Below, in pieces: positions 1 through 8,177 of a DNA stretch of 63,240 nucleotides. Below the pieces are notes generated by a model. That model saw nothing but the letters and a program-made list of their open reading frames with translations. It was not told where the DNA came from and did not search any database. The DNA comes from Rhodobacteraceae bacterium CG17_big_fil_post_rev_8_21_14_2_50_63_15 (GTDB lineage: Bacteria; Pseudomonadota; Alphaproteobacteria; Rhodobacterales; Rhodobacteraceae). Every line of letters starts with the position of its first letter. The stretch's first letter is position 1. The stretch spans positions 1-63,240 of the forward strand of contig PFEY01000014.1 in NCBI GenBank assembly GCA_002783205.1, given 5' to 3'. The translations under genes were made by a program, and so were the position numbers.

Positions 1-470
1 ATCTGGCTGACGGACCGGCTCCCCAGCCGAAGATCCGCGGCCTCTCCGATGATGTGACGAGAATTCTTGGCGACGCCACGCGATTTGCTGCGCAGCATGG
101 CGTTGGTTTGGGCGCTGCGATAGCCGCTCAGCATCATGTAGGGTTCGTTTGCACCCAACAGATTGTGGCTTGCGGCCATGATGTCGATGGTGCGGGGGTC
201 GATTGTTTTCACACCATTGGTGCGCCAGTCGCGCATGAAGAGCGAAATCTCTTTCAACGCTTCCGGGATGTAATCCCCTTCAATCCAGTAGATTGTATCG
301 ATACGTTCACCAGTTCTCGGTGAGACCATGCGGATGCGGCGAATGTCGCCGGCGCCCCGCAGAAAGCCCGCTGCGTTGGCAAATGTCGGCGCCGCAATGA
401 TCGCCGTTGCCGCAAACGCCCTCAAAATCCCACGGCGTGTGAGTCCCATAGAACTGGATTGTGTCATCAT
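1..470 (-). CDS. MepK/YcbK-like (DUF882) murein endopeptidase, 3' end outside window
   Basis: The first 156 codons of a minus-strand gene are visible; it runs off the left edge. It starts at the tandem ATGs at 465-470. Residues 10-33 form a twin-arginine type signal (TRRGILR followed by a hydrophobic Ala-rich stretch), so the protein should be exported by Tat. The body matches the DUF882/M15 peptidase family: SGYRS at residues 115-119 and a SRHxxGEAADL motif giving putative zinc ligands His139 and Asp146. E. coli MepK of this family cleaves 3-3 meso-DAP cross-links. The gene is divergent from an LdtD-like L,D-transpeptidase that would make such cross-links, and mepK and ldtD are also neighbours in E. 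coli. The third zinc ligand lies beyond the window and cannot be checked. Confidence 0.85.
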   Translation of the reverse strand, partial: MMTQSSSMGLTRRGILRAFAATAIIAAPTFANAAGFLRGAGDIRRIRMVSPRTGERIDTIYWIEGDYIPEALKEISLFMRDWRTNGVKTIDPRTIDIMAASHNLLGANEPYMMLSGYRSAQTNAMLRSKSRGVAKNSRHIIGEAADLRLGSRSVSQ

Positions 471-789
471 TTCAAACGCCTGTCCCGTCGTTTAACGATA
501 GCCGCTGTGTCGCGGCTTGTGAGTGTCATCCCCAGATGCCCGATCTTTATGGCATAACGAGAATCGTCCACCAAGCCCTGATTTGACACAATCCGTGAGG
601 AGCAAGAGGTTTCGGCAGAATTTCGCGCATATTCCGGGAATGTCACCATTTTGCGCCGTTGCGCCCGAGTTGTTGCCGTAGTCACACGGATGATGGGAAA
701 GTTGACAGGAAAATGTTGGGAAAAAATTGAGATCCCGGTGGTGAGCGGCCTATAGTGCAAGGACGCATTGAGGCTGAGGCAAGGAACAG
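471..789. other. Divergent intergenic region between mepK-like and ldtD-like genes
   Basis: This 319-bp gap holds no convincing gene; the overlapping minus-strand frames have no ribosome-binding site or family resemblance. It is expected to carry promoters for both flanking envelope genes. A plausible sigma-70 promoter for the rightward gene is listed separately. Confidence 0.6.
727..756 (+). promoter_or_regulatory. Sigma-70-type promoter of the L,D-transpeptidase gene
   Basis: TTGAGA (727-732) and TATAGT (751-756) are separated by 18 bp and end 33 bp before the start codon. Both hexamers are close to consensus. This is a sequence-based prediction only. Confidence 0.5.
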
Positions 790-2406
790 ATGATGGATGT
801 TATGCTCTCGCGGCGTGTGCTTGGAGTGGTTCTGACCGGGGCCGTTCTGCTGCTTGCGGGCAAGATCAATGCAGCCCCCCTTCCGGGGCAGAGCATCGCG
901 TTCCGTCAGGCCGTGGCCGAGGCGGCCGCGACGGATCGCGAGATTGCCGAGTTTTACCGTGAGACCGACTATCGCGCGATCTGGACGGACCAGTCCGACG
1001 CCGCAGAGGCCCGTCGTCAGGCCTTGGTGCGGGCGCTGTCGCAGGTCGAGCGGCATGGTCTGCCGATGGGGCGTTATGATCTCGACGGACTGATGGCGCA
1101 GATGGGCGCAGCCCGCTCGCTGCGCGATCTGGGGCAGATCGAGGTCGTATTGAGCCAGACCTATCTGCGCTATGCGCGGGACGTGCAAACCGGGATCCTT
1201 GTGCCGTCGCAGATCGACGAGGGGATCAAACGCGAGGTGATCTATCGGGATCGGGCTGACTTTCTCAGAGAGATTGCAACGGGCAAGCCGCGCGACGTGA
1301 TGCGCGCCTTGCCGCCGCAGAGCCAGGATTATGCCCGCCTGATGAAGGAAAAGCTGCGTCTCGAGCAGGTGATCGCATTGGGGGACTGGGGGGCGGTGGT
1401 GCCCGCCGAGACCCTCAAGCCGGGACAACAGGGCGCGGCCGTCGTTGCCCTGAGGGATCGGCTGATCGCCATGGGCTATCTCGACCGCAGCGCCAGTCGC
1501 GACTTTGATGCCCGCCTGCAACAGGCGGTTCAGGCGTTCCAGTCCGATCATGGGCTCGATCCCGACGGCGTGGTCGGCGCGAGCACGATGGCCGCGCTCA
1601 ACATGTCCGCCGCCGGGCGGCTCAAATCCGTGATCGTGGCCATGGAGCGTGAACGCTGGCTGGTGCGGGATCGCGGGGCGCGGCATATCCTCGTCAATCT
1701 GACGGATTTCAGCGCGCGCATTCTTGACGCTGACATCGTGACCTTTCGCACCCGTGCTGTTGTCGGATTGAATGAAACTGGTCGTCGCAGCCCGGAATTC
1801 TCGGACCAGATGGAATACATGGTGGTAAACCCGACCTGGCACGTGCCGCGCTCGATTGCCGTCAAGGAGTATCTGCCGCAGATGCAGCGCAACCCGAACG
1901 CGGCCGGGCATCTCCGGCTCTATGACAGCCGGGGGCGCGAAGTGAGCCGCGCTGCCGTCGATTTCGGTGCCTACAGCGCGCGCAGCTTTCCGTTTGCGAT
2001 CAAGCAGCCGCCGTCAGAGCGCAACGCGCTCGGGCTGGTCAAGTTCATGTTTCCGAACAAATACAACATCTATCTCCACGACACCCCGCAAAAGGCCCTG
2101 TTTGATCGCGATAAACGTGATTTCAGCCATGGCTGCATTCGTCTCCAGCAACCTTTCGATTTTGCCTACGCGCTGTTGTCAAAGCAGGAAAGCAATCCCG
2201 AGGCGTATTTTCAGTCGGTGCTGAATACCAAGCGCGAGACCTATGTCTATCTCGACCAACCCGTCCCGGTGCATATCATCTACCGCACGGCCTTTACGCA
2301 GGCCCAGGGCCGCATCCAGTATCGTGGCGATGTGTATGGGCGAGATGCCAAGATCTGGGACGCGCTTGAAAGGCTCGGGGTTTCCCTCGCCGCCGTTCAG
2401 GGCTGA
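790..2406 (+). CDS. L,D-transpeptidase, YcbB/LdtD type
   Basis: This 538-residue exported or membrane-anchored murein enzyme has an N-terminal hydrophobic segment at about residues 10-30. A peptidoglycan-binding domain of the LKPGQQGAAV...LRxRL type spans about residues 205-275, followed by a C-terminal YkuD catalytic domain. The catalytic signature SHGCIRL is intact with the nucleophile at Cys449. The length and domain order fit the large YcbB class, which has a lid region upstream of the catalytic domain. The enzyme should form 3-3 cross-links between meso-DAP residues or attach proteins to murein. The start ATG at 790 follows AAGGAACAG. The divergent neighbour is the matching endopeptidase family. 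Confidence 0.92.
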   Translation: MMDVMLSRRVLGVVLTGAVLLLAGKINAAPLPGQSIAFRQAVAEAAATDREIAEFYRETDYRAIWTDQSDAAEARRQALVRALSQVERHGLPMGRYDLDGLMAQMGAARSLRDLGQIEVVLSQTYLRYARDVQTGILVPSQIDEGIKREVIYRDRADFLREIATGKPRDVMRALPPQSQDYARLMKEKLRLEQVIALGDWGAVVPAETLKPGQQGAAVVALRDRLIAMGYLDRSASRDFDARLQQAVQAFQSDHGLDPDGVVGASTMAALNMSAAGRLKSVIVAMERERWLVRDRGARHILVNLTDFSARILDADIVTFRTRAVVGLNETGRRSPEFSDQMEYMVVNPTWHVPRSIAVKEYLPQMQRNPNAAGHLRLYDSRGREVSRAAVDFGAYSARSFPFAIKQPPSERNALGLVKFMFPNKYNIYLHDTPQKALFDRDKRDFSHGCIRLQQPFDFAYALLSKQESNPEAYFQSVLNTKRETYVYLDQPVPVHIIYRTAFTQAQGRIQYRGDVYGRDAKIWDALERLGVSLAAVQG

Positions 2407-2582
2407 GATCCCGATAGGCCCCTCTGGCGTGGCGATCTTGCCCCCCGTGGTGTGCGGGGAGAAGGGCGTGCGCGATGATCTTTCCGGTCGAACGGCCCAC
2501 AGGGCGGTTGGCGCCGCGCGATCCGGCGAGAACGACGGGATTCGGCCGTTGCGGTGTTTGACCGTCGGTCTCGTCTGGAAGA

Positions 2583-2611
2583 TTGTTCGACGATCTGGCA
2601 GAGTTTAAAAT
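2583..2611 (+). promoter_or_regulatory. Promoter for the acp-ketosynthase pair
   Basis: TTGTTC (2583-2588) and TAAAAT (2606-2611) with an exact 17-bp spacer lie about 70 bp upstream of the acyl carrier protein start. The surrounding 275-bp gap (2407-2681) otherwise contains only a small CCCCG-AA-CGGGG hairpin near 2650 and the AAGGAAAG ribosome-binding site. Confidence 0.5.
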
Positions 2612-2681
2612 ATCTGTTACATGACCGACGCAAAAGACCTGACATCGCCCCGAACGGGGTGCCAAAAGGAAAGACCGTAGC

Positions 2682-2942
2682 ATGAGCAGCCTTCAGAACC
2701 GTGTTATCCGCATCATCGCCGAACAGGCGGTGCTGGACCCCACCGATGTCACCCTCGACAGCACCCTCGACAGTCTCGGGATCGACAGCCTTGGTCTGGT
2801 CGAGAGCATCTTTGCCATCGAGGAAGCGTTCGACATCACGGTGCCGTTCAACGCAAATAATCCTGCCGAGAGCGATTTCGACATCTCTTCAGTCCGTTCG
2901 ATCATCGCCGGCATCGAAAAGCTGATCGCGGAGCAGGCATGA
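2682..2942 (+). CDS. Accessory acyl carrier protein
   Basis: An 86-residue acidic helical protein with the phosphopantetheine attachment motif IDSLGL at Ser36 and a typical four-helix ACP pattern. It is not in a housekeeping fatty-acid locus (no fabD, fabG or housekeeping fabF around it). Its stop overlaps the start of the adjacent ketosynthase by ATGA, so the two are translationally coupled and probably work as a pair. This resembles NodF/NodE-like arrangements that build special acyl chains, but the product cannot be inferred. The start follows AAGGAAAG. Confidence 0.88.
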   Translation: MSSLQNRVIRIIAEQAVLDPTDVTLDSTLDSLGIDSLGLVESIFAIEEAFDITVPFNANNPAESDFDISSVRSIIAGIEKLIAEQA

Positions 2943-4150
2943 AACGCGTCGTCATCACCGGTGCCGGCACGATCAACGCGCTCGGCCATACCGTCCCGCA
3001 GACGCTTGCGGCAATGAGCGAAGGTCGCTGCGGGATCGGCGAGCTGGAGTTTCGCGATGTCGAGCGGCTGTCGATCCGGATCGGCGCGCAGGTCCGCGGC
3101 TATGATCCCGAATCACAGTTCAACCGCCAGCAGCTTGCGCTCTACGACCGATTTACCCAGTTCACTCTGATCGCGGCGCGCGAGGCGATCGCGCAGGCGG
3201 GGCTGGAATTTTCGGGTGAATTGGGGGCGCGGGCGGGGGTGATCCTCGGCAATTCCGGCGGCGGCATGACCACGCTCGATGAGAATTACCGCTCGGTCTA
3301 TGAGGAGGGCAAGAACCGGGTCCATCCGTTTGTCGTCCCCAAGCTGATGAACAACGCCGCCGCCTCGCATCTGTCGATGGAGTTCGATCTCCGGGGGCCG
3401 ACCTTTACCGTCTCGACCGCCTGCGCCTCGTCCAATCACGCCATGGCGCAGGCCTTTCAGATGGTGCATGGCGGGATCACGCCGGTGATGGTCACGGGCG
3501 GATCGGAATCGATGCTCTGTTTTGGCGGGGTCAAGGCCTGGGAGGGGCTGCGGGTAATGAGCCGCGATGCCTGTCGCCCGTTTTCGGCCAATCGCAACGG
3601 CATGGTGCAGGGCGAGGGCGCGGCGATCTTCGTCTTTGAGGAACTGGAACATGCCCGCACGCGCGGGGCCGAGATCCTTGCCGAGGTGGTGGGCTTTGCC
3701 ATGACCTCGGATGCCTCCGATATCGTCATGCCCTCAAAGCAGGGCGCGGCGCGGGCGATCGAGGGGGCCCTGCGCGATGCCCGCGTGAACCGCGAGGAGG
3801 TGGGCTATATCAACGCCCATGGCACCGGCACGGCCGCCAATGACAAAACCGAATGTGCGGCGGTGGCCGATGTCTTTGGTCCACATGCCGACAAGCTGAT
3901 GATCTCCTCGACCAAGTCGATGCACGCCCATCTGATCGGCGGCACCGGTGCGGTCGAACTTCTGGCCTGCATCATGGCGTTGCGCGACGGCATCATTGCG
4001 CCCACCATCGGTTATGAGGAACCCGATCCCGAATGCGCGCTGGATGTCGTGCCGAACGAGGCGCGCGAGGCAGAGGTGAAGGTCGCGCTCAGCAATGCCT
4101 TTGCCTTTGGCGGGTTGAATGCCGTGTTGGCGTTGCGGCGGTTTGTCTGA
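2939..4150 (+). CDS. Beta-ketoacyl-ACP synthase, FabF/KAS II-like
   Basis: A 403-residue condensing enzyme. The Cys-His-His triad is visible: Cys162 in STACASSN, His294 in NAHGTGT, and His331 in the segment before LIGGTGA. It should extend acyl chains bound to the ACP encoded immediately upstream, with which it overlaps by four bases. The length equals ordinary FabF, and nothing suggests a chain-length factor lacking the active Cys. A hairpin terminator follows the stop. Whether it serves a special lipid (lipid A, ornithine lipid, polyene) or bulk synthesis is not decidable here. Confidence 0.9.
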   Translation: MKRVVITGAGTINALGHTVPQTLAAMSEGRCGIGELEFRDVERLSIRIGAQVRGYDPESQFNRQQLALYDRFTQFTLIAAREAIAQAGLEFSGELGARAGVILGNSGGGMTTLDENYRSVYEEGKNRVHPFVVPKLMNNAAASHLSMEFDLRGPTFTVSTACASSNHAMAQAFQMVHGGITPVMVTGGSESMLCFGGVKAWEGLRVMSRDACRPFSANRNGMVQGEGAAIFVFEELEHARTRGAEILAEVVGFAMTSDASDIVMPSKQGAARAIEGALRDARVNREEVGYINAHGTGTAANDKTECAAVADVFGPHADKLMISSTKSMHAHLIGGTGAVELLACIMALRDGIIAPTIGYEEPDPECALDVVPNEAREAEVKVALSNAFAFGGLNAVLALRRFV

Positions 4151-4162
4151 CCCTCAAAGAAA

Positions 4163-4189
4163 CACGCCGCCCCTGACCGGAGCGGCGTG
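4163..4189. terminator. Hairpin terminator between convergent genes
   Basis: CACGCCGC (4163-4170) pairs with GCGGCGTG (4182-4189) across an 11-base loop. It sits between the stops of the ketosynthase gene and the convergent IalB-family gene. There is no strong U-tract on either strand. Confidence 0.5.
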
Positions 4190-4215
4190 ATTGCCGGTGC
4201 AACCGGTGGCCGCGC

Positions 4216-4842
4216 TCAGTTGTTCAGAACCGAGGCGGCCTCGAACGCTGCGGTGAAACCCTTGAGCGAGGCGCTGATCCGCACTTTCTGATCGGGCGCT
4301 TGCGCCGGCACGATCTCGATCGTGGCCGTCACTCCGGACTTCATCGCGTCCACATCCGCTTGCGACAGTCCGATCCTGGCAAAACAGCCGCCCATCGTGC
4401 AGAACGAATAGGCATAGCTCTTGGCCTTGCCGCTATCGATCGACACCTTTACCTCTTCGGTCAGAAGCGTGCCCAAAGGCACCGCGAGGGTCGCCCCTGC
4501 AACAACCGGTCCGCCGGGGGGCAGGCGATAGAGGCTGAACTCCGCGACCGGATTGCCAGCAGCCTCGGTCAGCAACTGATACATCTGGCAAAGATCCTCG
4601 TTGTCTCCGGCGGGAAAGCACTTGATCTGCCAGTCACCATGCTCTTCGCGGATAAAGGACGGGTCTTGGCGCACTTCGCGTCCGGTATCGAGTTCGATTG
4701 CCGGAGCAGGGGTCTCGGCCTGGGTTTCCCCCGGCGCAGGTTCTACGGCGGGCGGCGTCTCGGTTGTGGTGGTTTGCGCGCTGAGGGTGGTGGCCATCGC
4801 CAGCAGGGCGGCAAGAGACAGGCTGGAAAGTAATCTAGGCAT
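4216..4842 (-). CDS. Invasion-associated locus B (IalB) family protein
   Basis: A 208-residue exported protein. It has a signal peptide (residues 1-22 ending near LSAQ), then a low-complexity Thr/Pro/Glu linker to about residue 50, then the IalB domain with the DWQIKC motif and paired cysteines (KCFPAGDNEDLC, SFCTMGGCF). IalB-family proteins are common periplasmic proteins of alphaproteobacteria with unclear biochemical function. The name comes from Bartonella, and no virulence role is implied here. It is convergent with the ketosynthase gene. The two small RNAs at 5000-5220 lie upstream on the same strand. Confidence 0.85.
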   Translation of the reverse strand: MPRLLSSLSLAALLAMATTLSAQTTTTETPPAVEPAPGETQAETPAPAIELDTGREVRQDPSFIREEHGDWQIKCFPAGDNEDLCQMYQLLTEAAGNPVAEFSLYRLPPGGPVVAGATLAVPLGTLLTEEVKVSIDSGKAKSYAYSFCTMGGCFARIGLSQADVDAMKSGVTATIEIVPAQAPDQKVRISASLKGFTAAFEAASVLNN

Positions 4843-4999
4843 TGGTTCCCCATGATCGGCTGACTTCGTTGCTGCGCTCTAACACGGCGCGCGGGCACTG
4901 TCAGGAGCAAAACAGCTGAATTCCGCACACTTCGGCGGGGTTGAGCGCATTTCTGTCGCCACGCCCGGCGCTTTGCGACGCTGCTCTCTGATCGGCACA

Positions 5000-5064
5000 A
5001 AAAGAAAGAGGCCTTGCGGCCTCTTCCTGTCTTCTCCCCGTCGGACTGGCCGACTTAGTTATTG
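5000..5064 (-). ncRNA. Candidate small RNA 2 (or terminated leader)
   Basis: A promoter of the Rhodobacter type (TTGACC, 17 bp, TAGCGT) is followed by a GTCGG/CCGAC hairpin. Next comes a linker containing GGGGAG, then a strong terminator: AAGAGGCC-loop-GGCCTCTT on 5006-5025 followed on the minus strand by TTTCTTTTT. The predicted transcript is about 60-70 nt. It lies 160 bp upstream of the IalB-family gene on the same strand, so it could instead be an attenuated leader of that gene. No known RNA family is recognised. Confidence 0.5.
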
Positions 5065-5070
5065 CGAGAG

Positions 5071-5099
5071 ACGCTAGGACACAAGCCGCCTTGGGTCAA
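5071..5099 (-). promoter_or_regulatory. Promoter of candidate small RNA 2
   Basis: On the minus strand TTGACC (5099-5094) and TAGCGT (5076-5071) are separated by exactly 17 bp. This combination is typical of strong promoters in Rhodobacterales. Confidence 0.55.
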
Positions 5100-5120
5100 C
5101 TGGCTATGTCGCATAATTGA

Positions 5121-5216
5121 TAAAAAAGGCCGCACCTTGAAGGCGCGGCCAGTCTGACAGGGAGGAAGTCATCCGCGACCAGAGGACGTGCGATCTCGGA
5201 TGTGAATTCAGACTGG
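5121..5216 (-). ncRNA. Candidate small RNA 1 with long stem and U-rich terminator
   Basis: On the minus strand a nine-base arm CCAGTCTGA (complement of 5208-5216) pairs with TCAGACTGG (complement of 5149-5157). The pair encloses a loop with an inner ATCCG/CGGAT stem and the exposed anti-Shine-Dalgarno sequence CTTCCTCCC. Next comes a terminator, GGCCGC and GCGGCC arms at 5128-5150 followed by TTTTTTA. The CC at 5149-5150 belongs to both stems, so the two structures compete slightly. A TTGACC element lies at 5244-5239, but its -10 is poor, so the 5' end is uncertain. It overlaps the untranslated leader of the divergent HerA-like gene. Confidence 0.5.
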
Positions 5217-5275
5217 CAGAGAACCGTTAAATTTGTATGGTCAAGAGGTGGCATTTTCTAGACAGGAGGATCGGC

Positions 5276-6829
5276 GTGCAGACTTCAGTTTTCGTGGGCG
5301 GTGGCGGGCCGGATTATGGCGAACCGCAGGAGTTGCTGCTGAGTTATGCCAACCGCCATGGGCTGATCGCTGGCGCGACCGGAACCGGCAAGACCGTGAC
5401 CCTGCAAATTCTGGCCGAGGGGTTTTCGGATGCCGGAGTGCCGGTGATCCTGTCGGACATCAAGGGCGACATCTCGGGCATGGCAGAGCCGGGCAGTCCT
5501 GAGGGCAAGCTGCACAAGCCCTTCAGCGAGCGCGCCGCCAAGATCGGCTTTGAGGGGTTTCGCTATGACAGCTTTCCGGTGGTGTTCTGGGATCTCTTTG
5601 GCGAGCAAGGCCATCCGGTGCGCACCACGCTGGCCGATATGGGCCCGCTGCTGCTCTCGCGCCTGATGGGTCTCACAGAGGCGCAGGAGGGCGTGCTCAA
5701 CATCGCTTTTCGCGTGTCAGACGAAGAGGGGCTGCCGCTTCTCGATCTCAAGGATTTGCAGGCGCTGCTGACCTGGGTGGGACAGAATGCGGGCGATCTG
5801 TCGCTGCGCTATGGCAATGTCGGCACCGCCTCGGTCGGCGCGATCCAGCGGGCGCTTCTGGTGCTGGAAAATCAGGGTGGGGCGCATTTCTTTGGCGAAC
5901 CTGCGCTGGCGCTCGAGGATCTGATGCGGGTTACGCCCGAGGGGCGCGGCCATATCAACATCCTTGCCGCCGACCGGCTGATCAACTCGCCACGGCTTTA
6001 CGCCACCTTCCTGCTCTGGCTTCTGAGCGAGTTGTTCGAGACGTTGCCCGAGGTGGGCAATCCCGAAAAGCCAAAGCTGGTGTTCTTCTTCGACGAGGCA
6101 CATCTGTTGTTTGACGACGCGCCAAAGGCACTGGTTGACAAGGTGGAACAGGTGGCGCGGCTGATCCGGTCCAAGGGGGTGGGGGTCTATTTCATCACCC
6201 AGAACCCTGATGACGTTCCCGAAAACATCCTTGGCCAGCTTGGCAACCGCATCCAGCACGCGCTGCGCGCCTTTACCGCGCGCGATCAGAAGGCGCTCCG
6301 GCGCGCGGCGGAAACCTATCGCCCCAATCCGCGATTTGATACGGTCGAGGCGATCCGCGATGTCGGGACCGGCGAGGCGGTGACTTCACTTCTGGAGGCC
6401 AAGGGGGTGCCGGGCGTGGTCGAACGCACGCTCATTCGTCCACCATCCACACGGCTTGGCCCCTGCGATGCCGCCACCCGTCGCCGGATCATCGAAACCT
6501 CGCCGTTGGCGGGCAAATACGAGGCCGCCTTTGACCGCGAATCGGCGCATGAGATCCTTGCGGCGCGGGCCGCTGCCGCCGCGCGGGACGCCGAAGAGGC
6601 AGAAGCCCGCGTCGCGCGGGAGGCCGAGGCGGATCGTGACTACAAGGCCGCGCGGCGCTATTCCGGCGAGGCCCGTCCCAAAGGCGTTTCCAGCCGCCCG
6701 CGCAGCAGCAGCCGACAACCCGACTCTCTGGGGGGGGCGCTGACCGAAGCCGTGCTCAAGGAGCTTTCGGGCACCACTGGCCGCCGCCTCATGCGGGGCC
6801 TTCTGGGCGGTCTTTTCAAGGGGCGTTGA
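5276..6829 (+). CDS. HerA/FtsK-like ATPase, DUF853 (YjgR) family
   Basis: A 517-residue P-loop ATPase. It has Walker A GATGTGKT at about residues 33-40, and Walker B in VFFFDEAH near residue 272. The conserved C-terminal HerA-like block includes FITQNPDD and the [13 protein letters not shown] arginine-finger region. The C-terminal about 90 residues are Ala/Arg/Glu-rich and low complexity, ending in LLGGLFKGR. The start chosen is GTG 5276, six bases after AGGAGG (5264-5269). An upstream in-frame ATG at 5237 would place that ribosome-binding site inside the coding region. The biochemical role of this family is not established; it is related to DNA-translocating helicases. Confidence 0.85.
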   Translation: MQTSVFVGGGGPDYGEPQELLLSYANRHGLIAGATGTGKTVTLQILAEGFSDAGVPVILSDIKGDISGMAEPGSPEGKLHKPFSERAAKIGFEGFRYDSFPVVFWDLFGEQGHPVRTTLADMGPLLLSRLMGLTEAQEGVLNIAFRVSDEEGLPLLDLKDLQALLTWVGQNAGDLSLRYGNVGTASVGAIQRALLVLENQGGAHFFGEPALALEDLMRVTPEGRGHINILAADRLINSPRLYATFLLWLLSELFETLPEVGNPEKPKLVFFFDEAHLLFDDAPKALVDKVEQVARLIRSKGVGVYFITQNPDDVPENILGQLGNRIQHALRAFTARDQKALRRAAETYRPNPRFDTVEAIRDVGTGEAVTSLLEAKGVPGVVERTLIRPPSTRLGPCDAATRRRIIETSPLAGKYEAAFDRESAHEILAARAAAAARDAEEAEARVAREAEADRDYKAARRYSGEARPKGVSSRPRSSSRQPDSLGGALTEAVLKELSGTTGRRLMRGLLGGLFKGR

Positions 6830-6857
6830 GACGCAGCTGAAGCCGACGTGGCAGGCT

Positions 6858-7826
6858 TCAGACGGGGAGGGCCGCCAGATCCCGTGCCAGCGCCGTGTAC
6901 ATGTCTTCGGCATGGAGCAGGCGGTCTTTCTTCAGGCCCTTGTGCTCGACTCGAATCAGGGCCTCTACCCCGATGAAGAAGGGCAGCCAGAGCCGTCGTT
7001 CGGTTTCGCTCAGCTCGAAGACCTTGGCAAAAATCTGGAGTCCCTTGCGGTCCACGCCCAGTTGGCGCTGTGTTGACGGGATCATGCCGCGTCGGCCCAT
7101 ATGGACCAGAAACCGGGCTATATCCTTGCAAACCGGCAACCGGGCCGAGCCGCCCGTATCGATGCCGGTCAGTCGATTCTTGCTGAGAATGAGATTGTTG
7201 GGATGAAAATCGCCATGACAGATCGCCACCCGCCAGTCACAGCCGGCGAGCGCTCCAGCGATGGCGCGCAGATGGCGCAGGATTTCGACCTCCGGGATGC
7301 GCAGCCGGGCAAAGGCTTGGTGCGCCGCCCCGCGCTCGGCCCGCGCCAGCCAGCCCGCCACATTGCCCGCAGACCAGTATTCGGTCGTCTCGGTATAGTG
7401 GCGCAGCCATTCGGCAGCGGGGCGCAGATGCGCCACGCGCCGCGCGGGAAGGGTGTGCCAGAGATGTTCCAGCAGCGGCGGACCGTCAACCCTTTCCACC
7501 ACCATCAGCCCGGCATCCGGCAGATAGAACAAAGGTTCTGGAACGCGATAGGGGCCGTCCTGCATGATCGGCCATATCCGTGTCAGTTCCTGCCATTCCC
7601 GCGCCAGCCGCTCCTGCTCCTGGGGTTCCGCGAGACGGATCACGACGGCGCGATTGTGCCATCTGCCCGCCAGAACGGCGCGCCGGCCGGGCACGAGACG
7701 CAGCACATCGTCGATCTCGGCACTCTCGAGAGCGGCATGGTTGCGGCGCGCCAGATCAAGGTGGGCGCGCAGAACGCTGAGCGTTTCTGAGTCGGTCAGC
7801 AGGTCAGGACGAGAGGTATCCGGCAT
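6858..7826 (-). CDS. Aminoglycoside-phosphotransferase-like small-molecule kinase
   Basis: A 322-residue APH/choline-kinase fold protein. The catalytic loop HGDFHPNN lies at residues 204-211 and the metal-binding Asp223 follows in the GIDTGG segment. A nucleotide-binding N-lobe with AVVIRL lies near residues 60-65. The family phosphorylates many small molecules and some members act on lipopolysaccharide sugars, so the substrate here is unknown and drug resistance should not be assumed. It is convergent with the ATPase gene and divergent from xseB. Confidence 0.75.
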   Translation of the reverse strand: MPDTSRPDLLTDSETLSVLRAHLDLARRNHAALESAEIDDVLRLVPGRRAVLAGRWHNRAVVIRLAEPQEQERLAREWQELTRIWPIMQDGPYRVPEPLFYLPDAGLMVVERVDGPPLLEHLWHTLPARRVAHLRPAAEWLRHYTETTEYWSAGNVAGWLARAERGAAHQAFARLRIPEVEILRHLRAIAGALAGCDWRVAICHGDFHPNNLILSKNRLTGIDTGGSARLPVCKDIARFLVHMGRRGMIPSTQRQLGVDRKGLQIFAKVFELSETERRLWLPFFIGVEALIRVEHKGLKKDRLLHAEDMYTALARDLAALPV

Positions 7827-7866
7827 AGCCGCAAAGTCTCACCACCTCCGAGCCGCGTCAACCGAT

Positions 7867-7895
7867 TTGCACCCATGCGGCAGCGCGGTTATGCT
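7867..7895 (+). promoter_or_regulatory. Promoter of the xseB-ispA-dxs operon
   Basis: TTGCAC (7867-7872) and TATGCT (7890-7895) with a 17-bp spacer end 34 bp before the xseB start, in the gap to the divergent kinase gene. Confidence 0.5.
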
Positions 7896-7929
7896 GGCGC
7901 ATGACCGCCGCCGCAAGAGGACACAAGCG

Positions 7930-8172
7930 ATGCCTGATACCCCCGCCTCCGAAATGTCATTCGAGCAGGCCATGAAGGAACTCGAACAGGTTGTCGGACG
8001 GCTTGAACGGGGCGATGTGGCGCTTGAGGACTCGATCGCGCTCTATCAGCGCGGTGCCGATCTCAAGAAGCGCTGTGAGGCCAAGCTCAAGGAAGCCGAG
8101 GAAAAGGTGGCGGCCATCACGCTCGATGGCAATGGCCAGCCTGCGAGCCTGCGACCGCTCGAGGGCCTCTGA
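7930..8172 (+). CDS. xseB: Exodeoxyribonuclease VII small subunit
   Basis: An 80-residue protein with the family core SFEQAMKELEQVV and a second helix ALYQRGADLKKRCEAKL, typical of XseB, the small subunit that oligomerises on XseA. Exonuclease VII degrades single-stranded DNA in both directions. The position directly before ispA and dxs is the widespread proteobacterial arrangement. The start ATG 7930 follows AAGAGGACAC. xseA is not in the window. Confidence 0.93.
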   Translation: MPDTPASEMSFEQAMKELEQVVGRLERGDVALEDSIALYQRGADLKKRCEAKLKEAEEKVAAITLDGNGQPASLRPLEGL

Positions 8173-8177
8173 TCCAG

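Larger units (their letters stand above)
4843..5275. other. Intergenic region carrying the two RNA candidates
   Basis: No protein gene is supported in these 433 bp. Two transcript-like units, each ending in a hairpin followed by a T-rich tract on the minus strand, account for 5000-5220. The remaining 4843-4990 is expected to be the leader of the IalB-family gene. A possible 22-codon frame inside the first RNA has no ribosome-binding site. Confidence 0.6.

Noticed and set aside
5111-5179. 22-codon frame within the first small RNA as a leader peptide
   Set aside because: No Shine-Dalgarno sequence, no run of regulatory codons, and it is crossed by the terminator stem.
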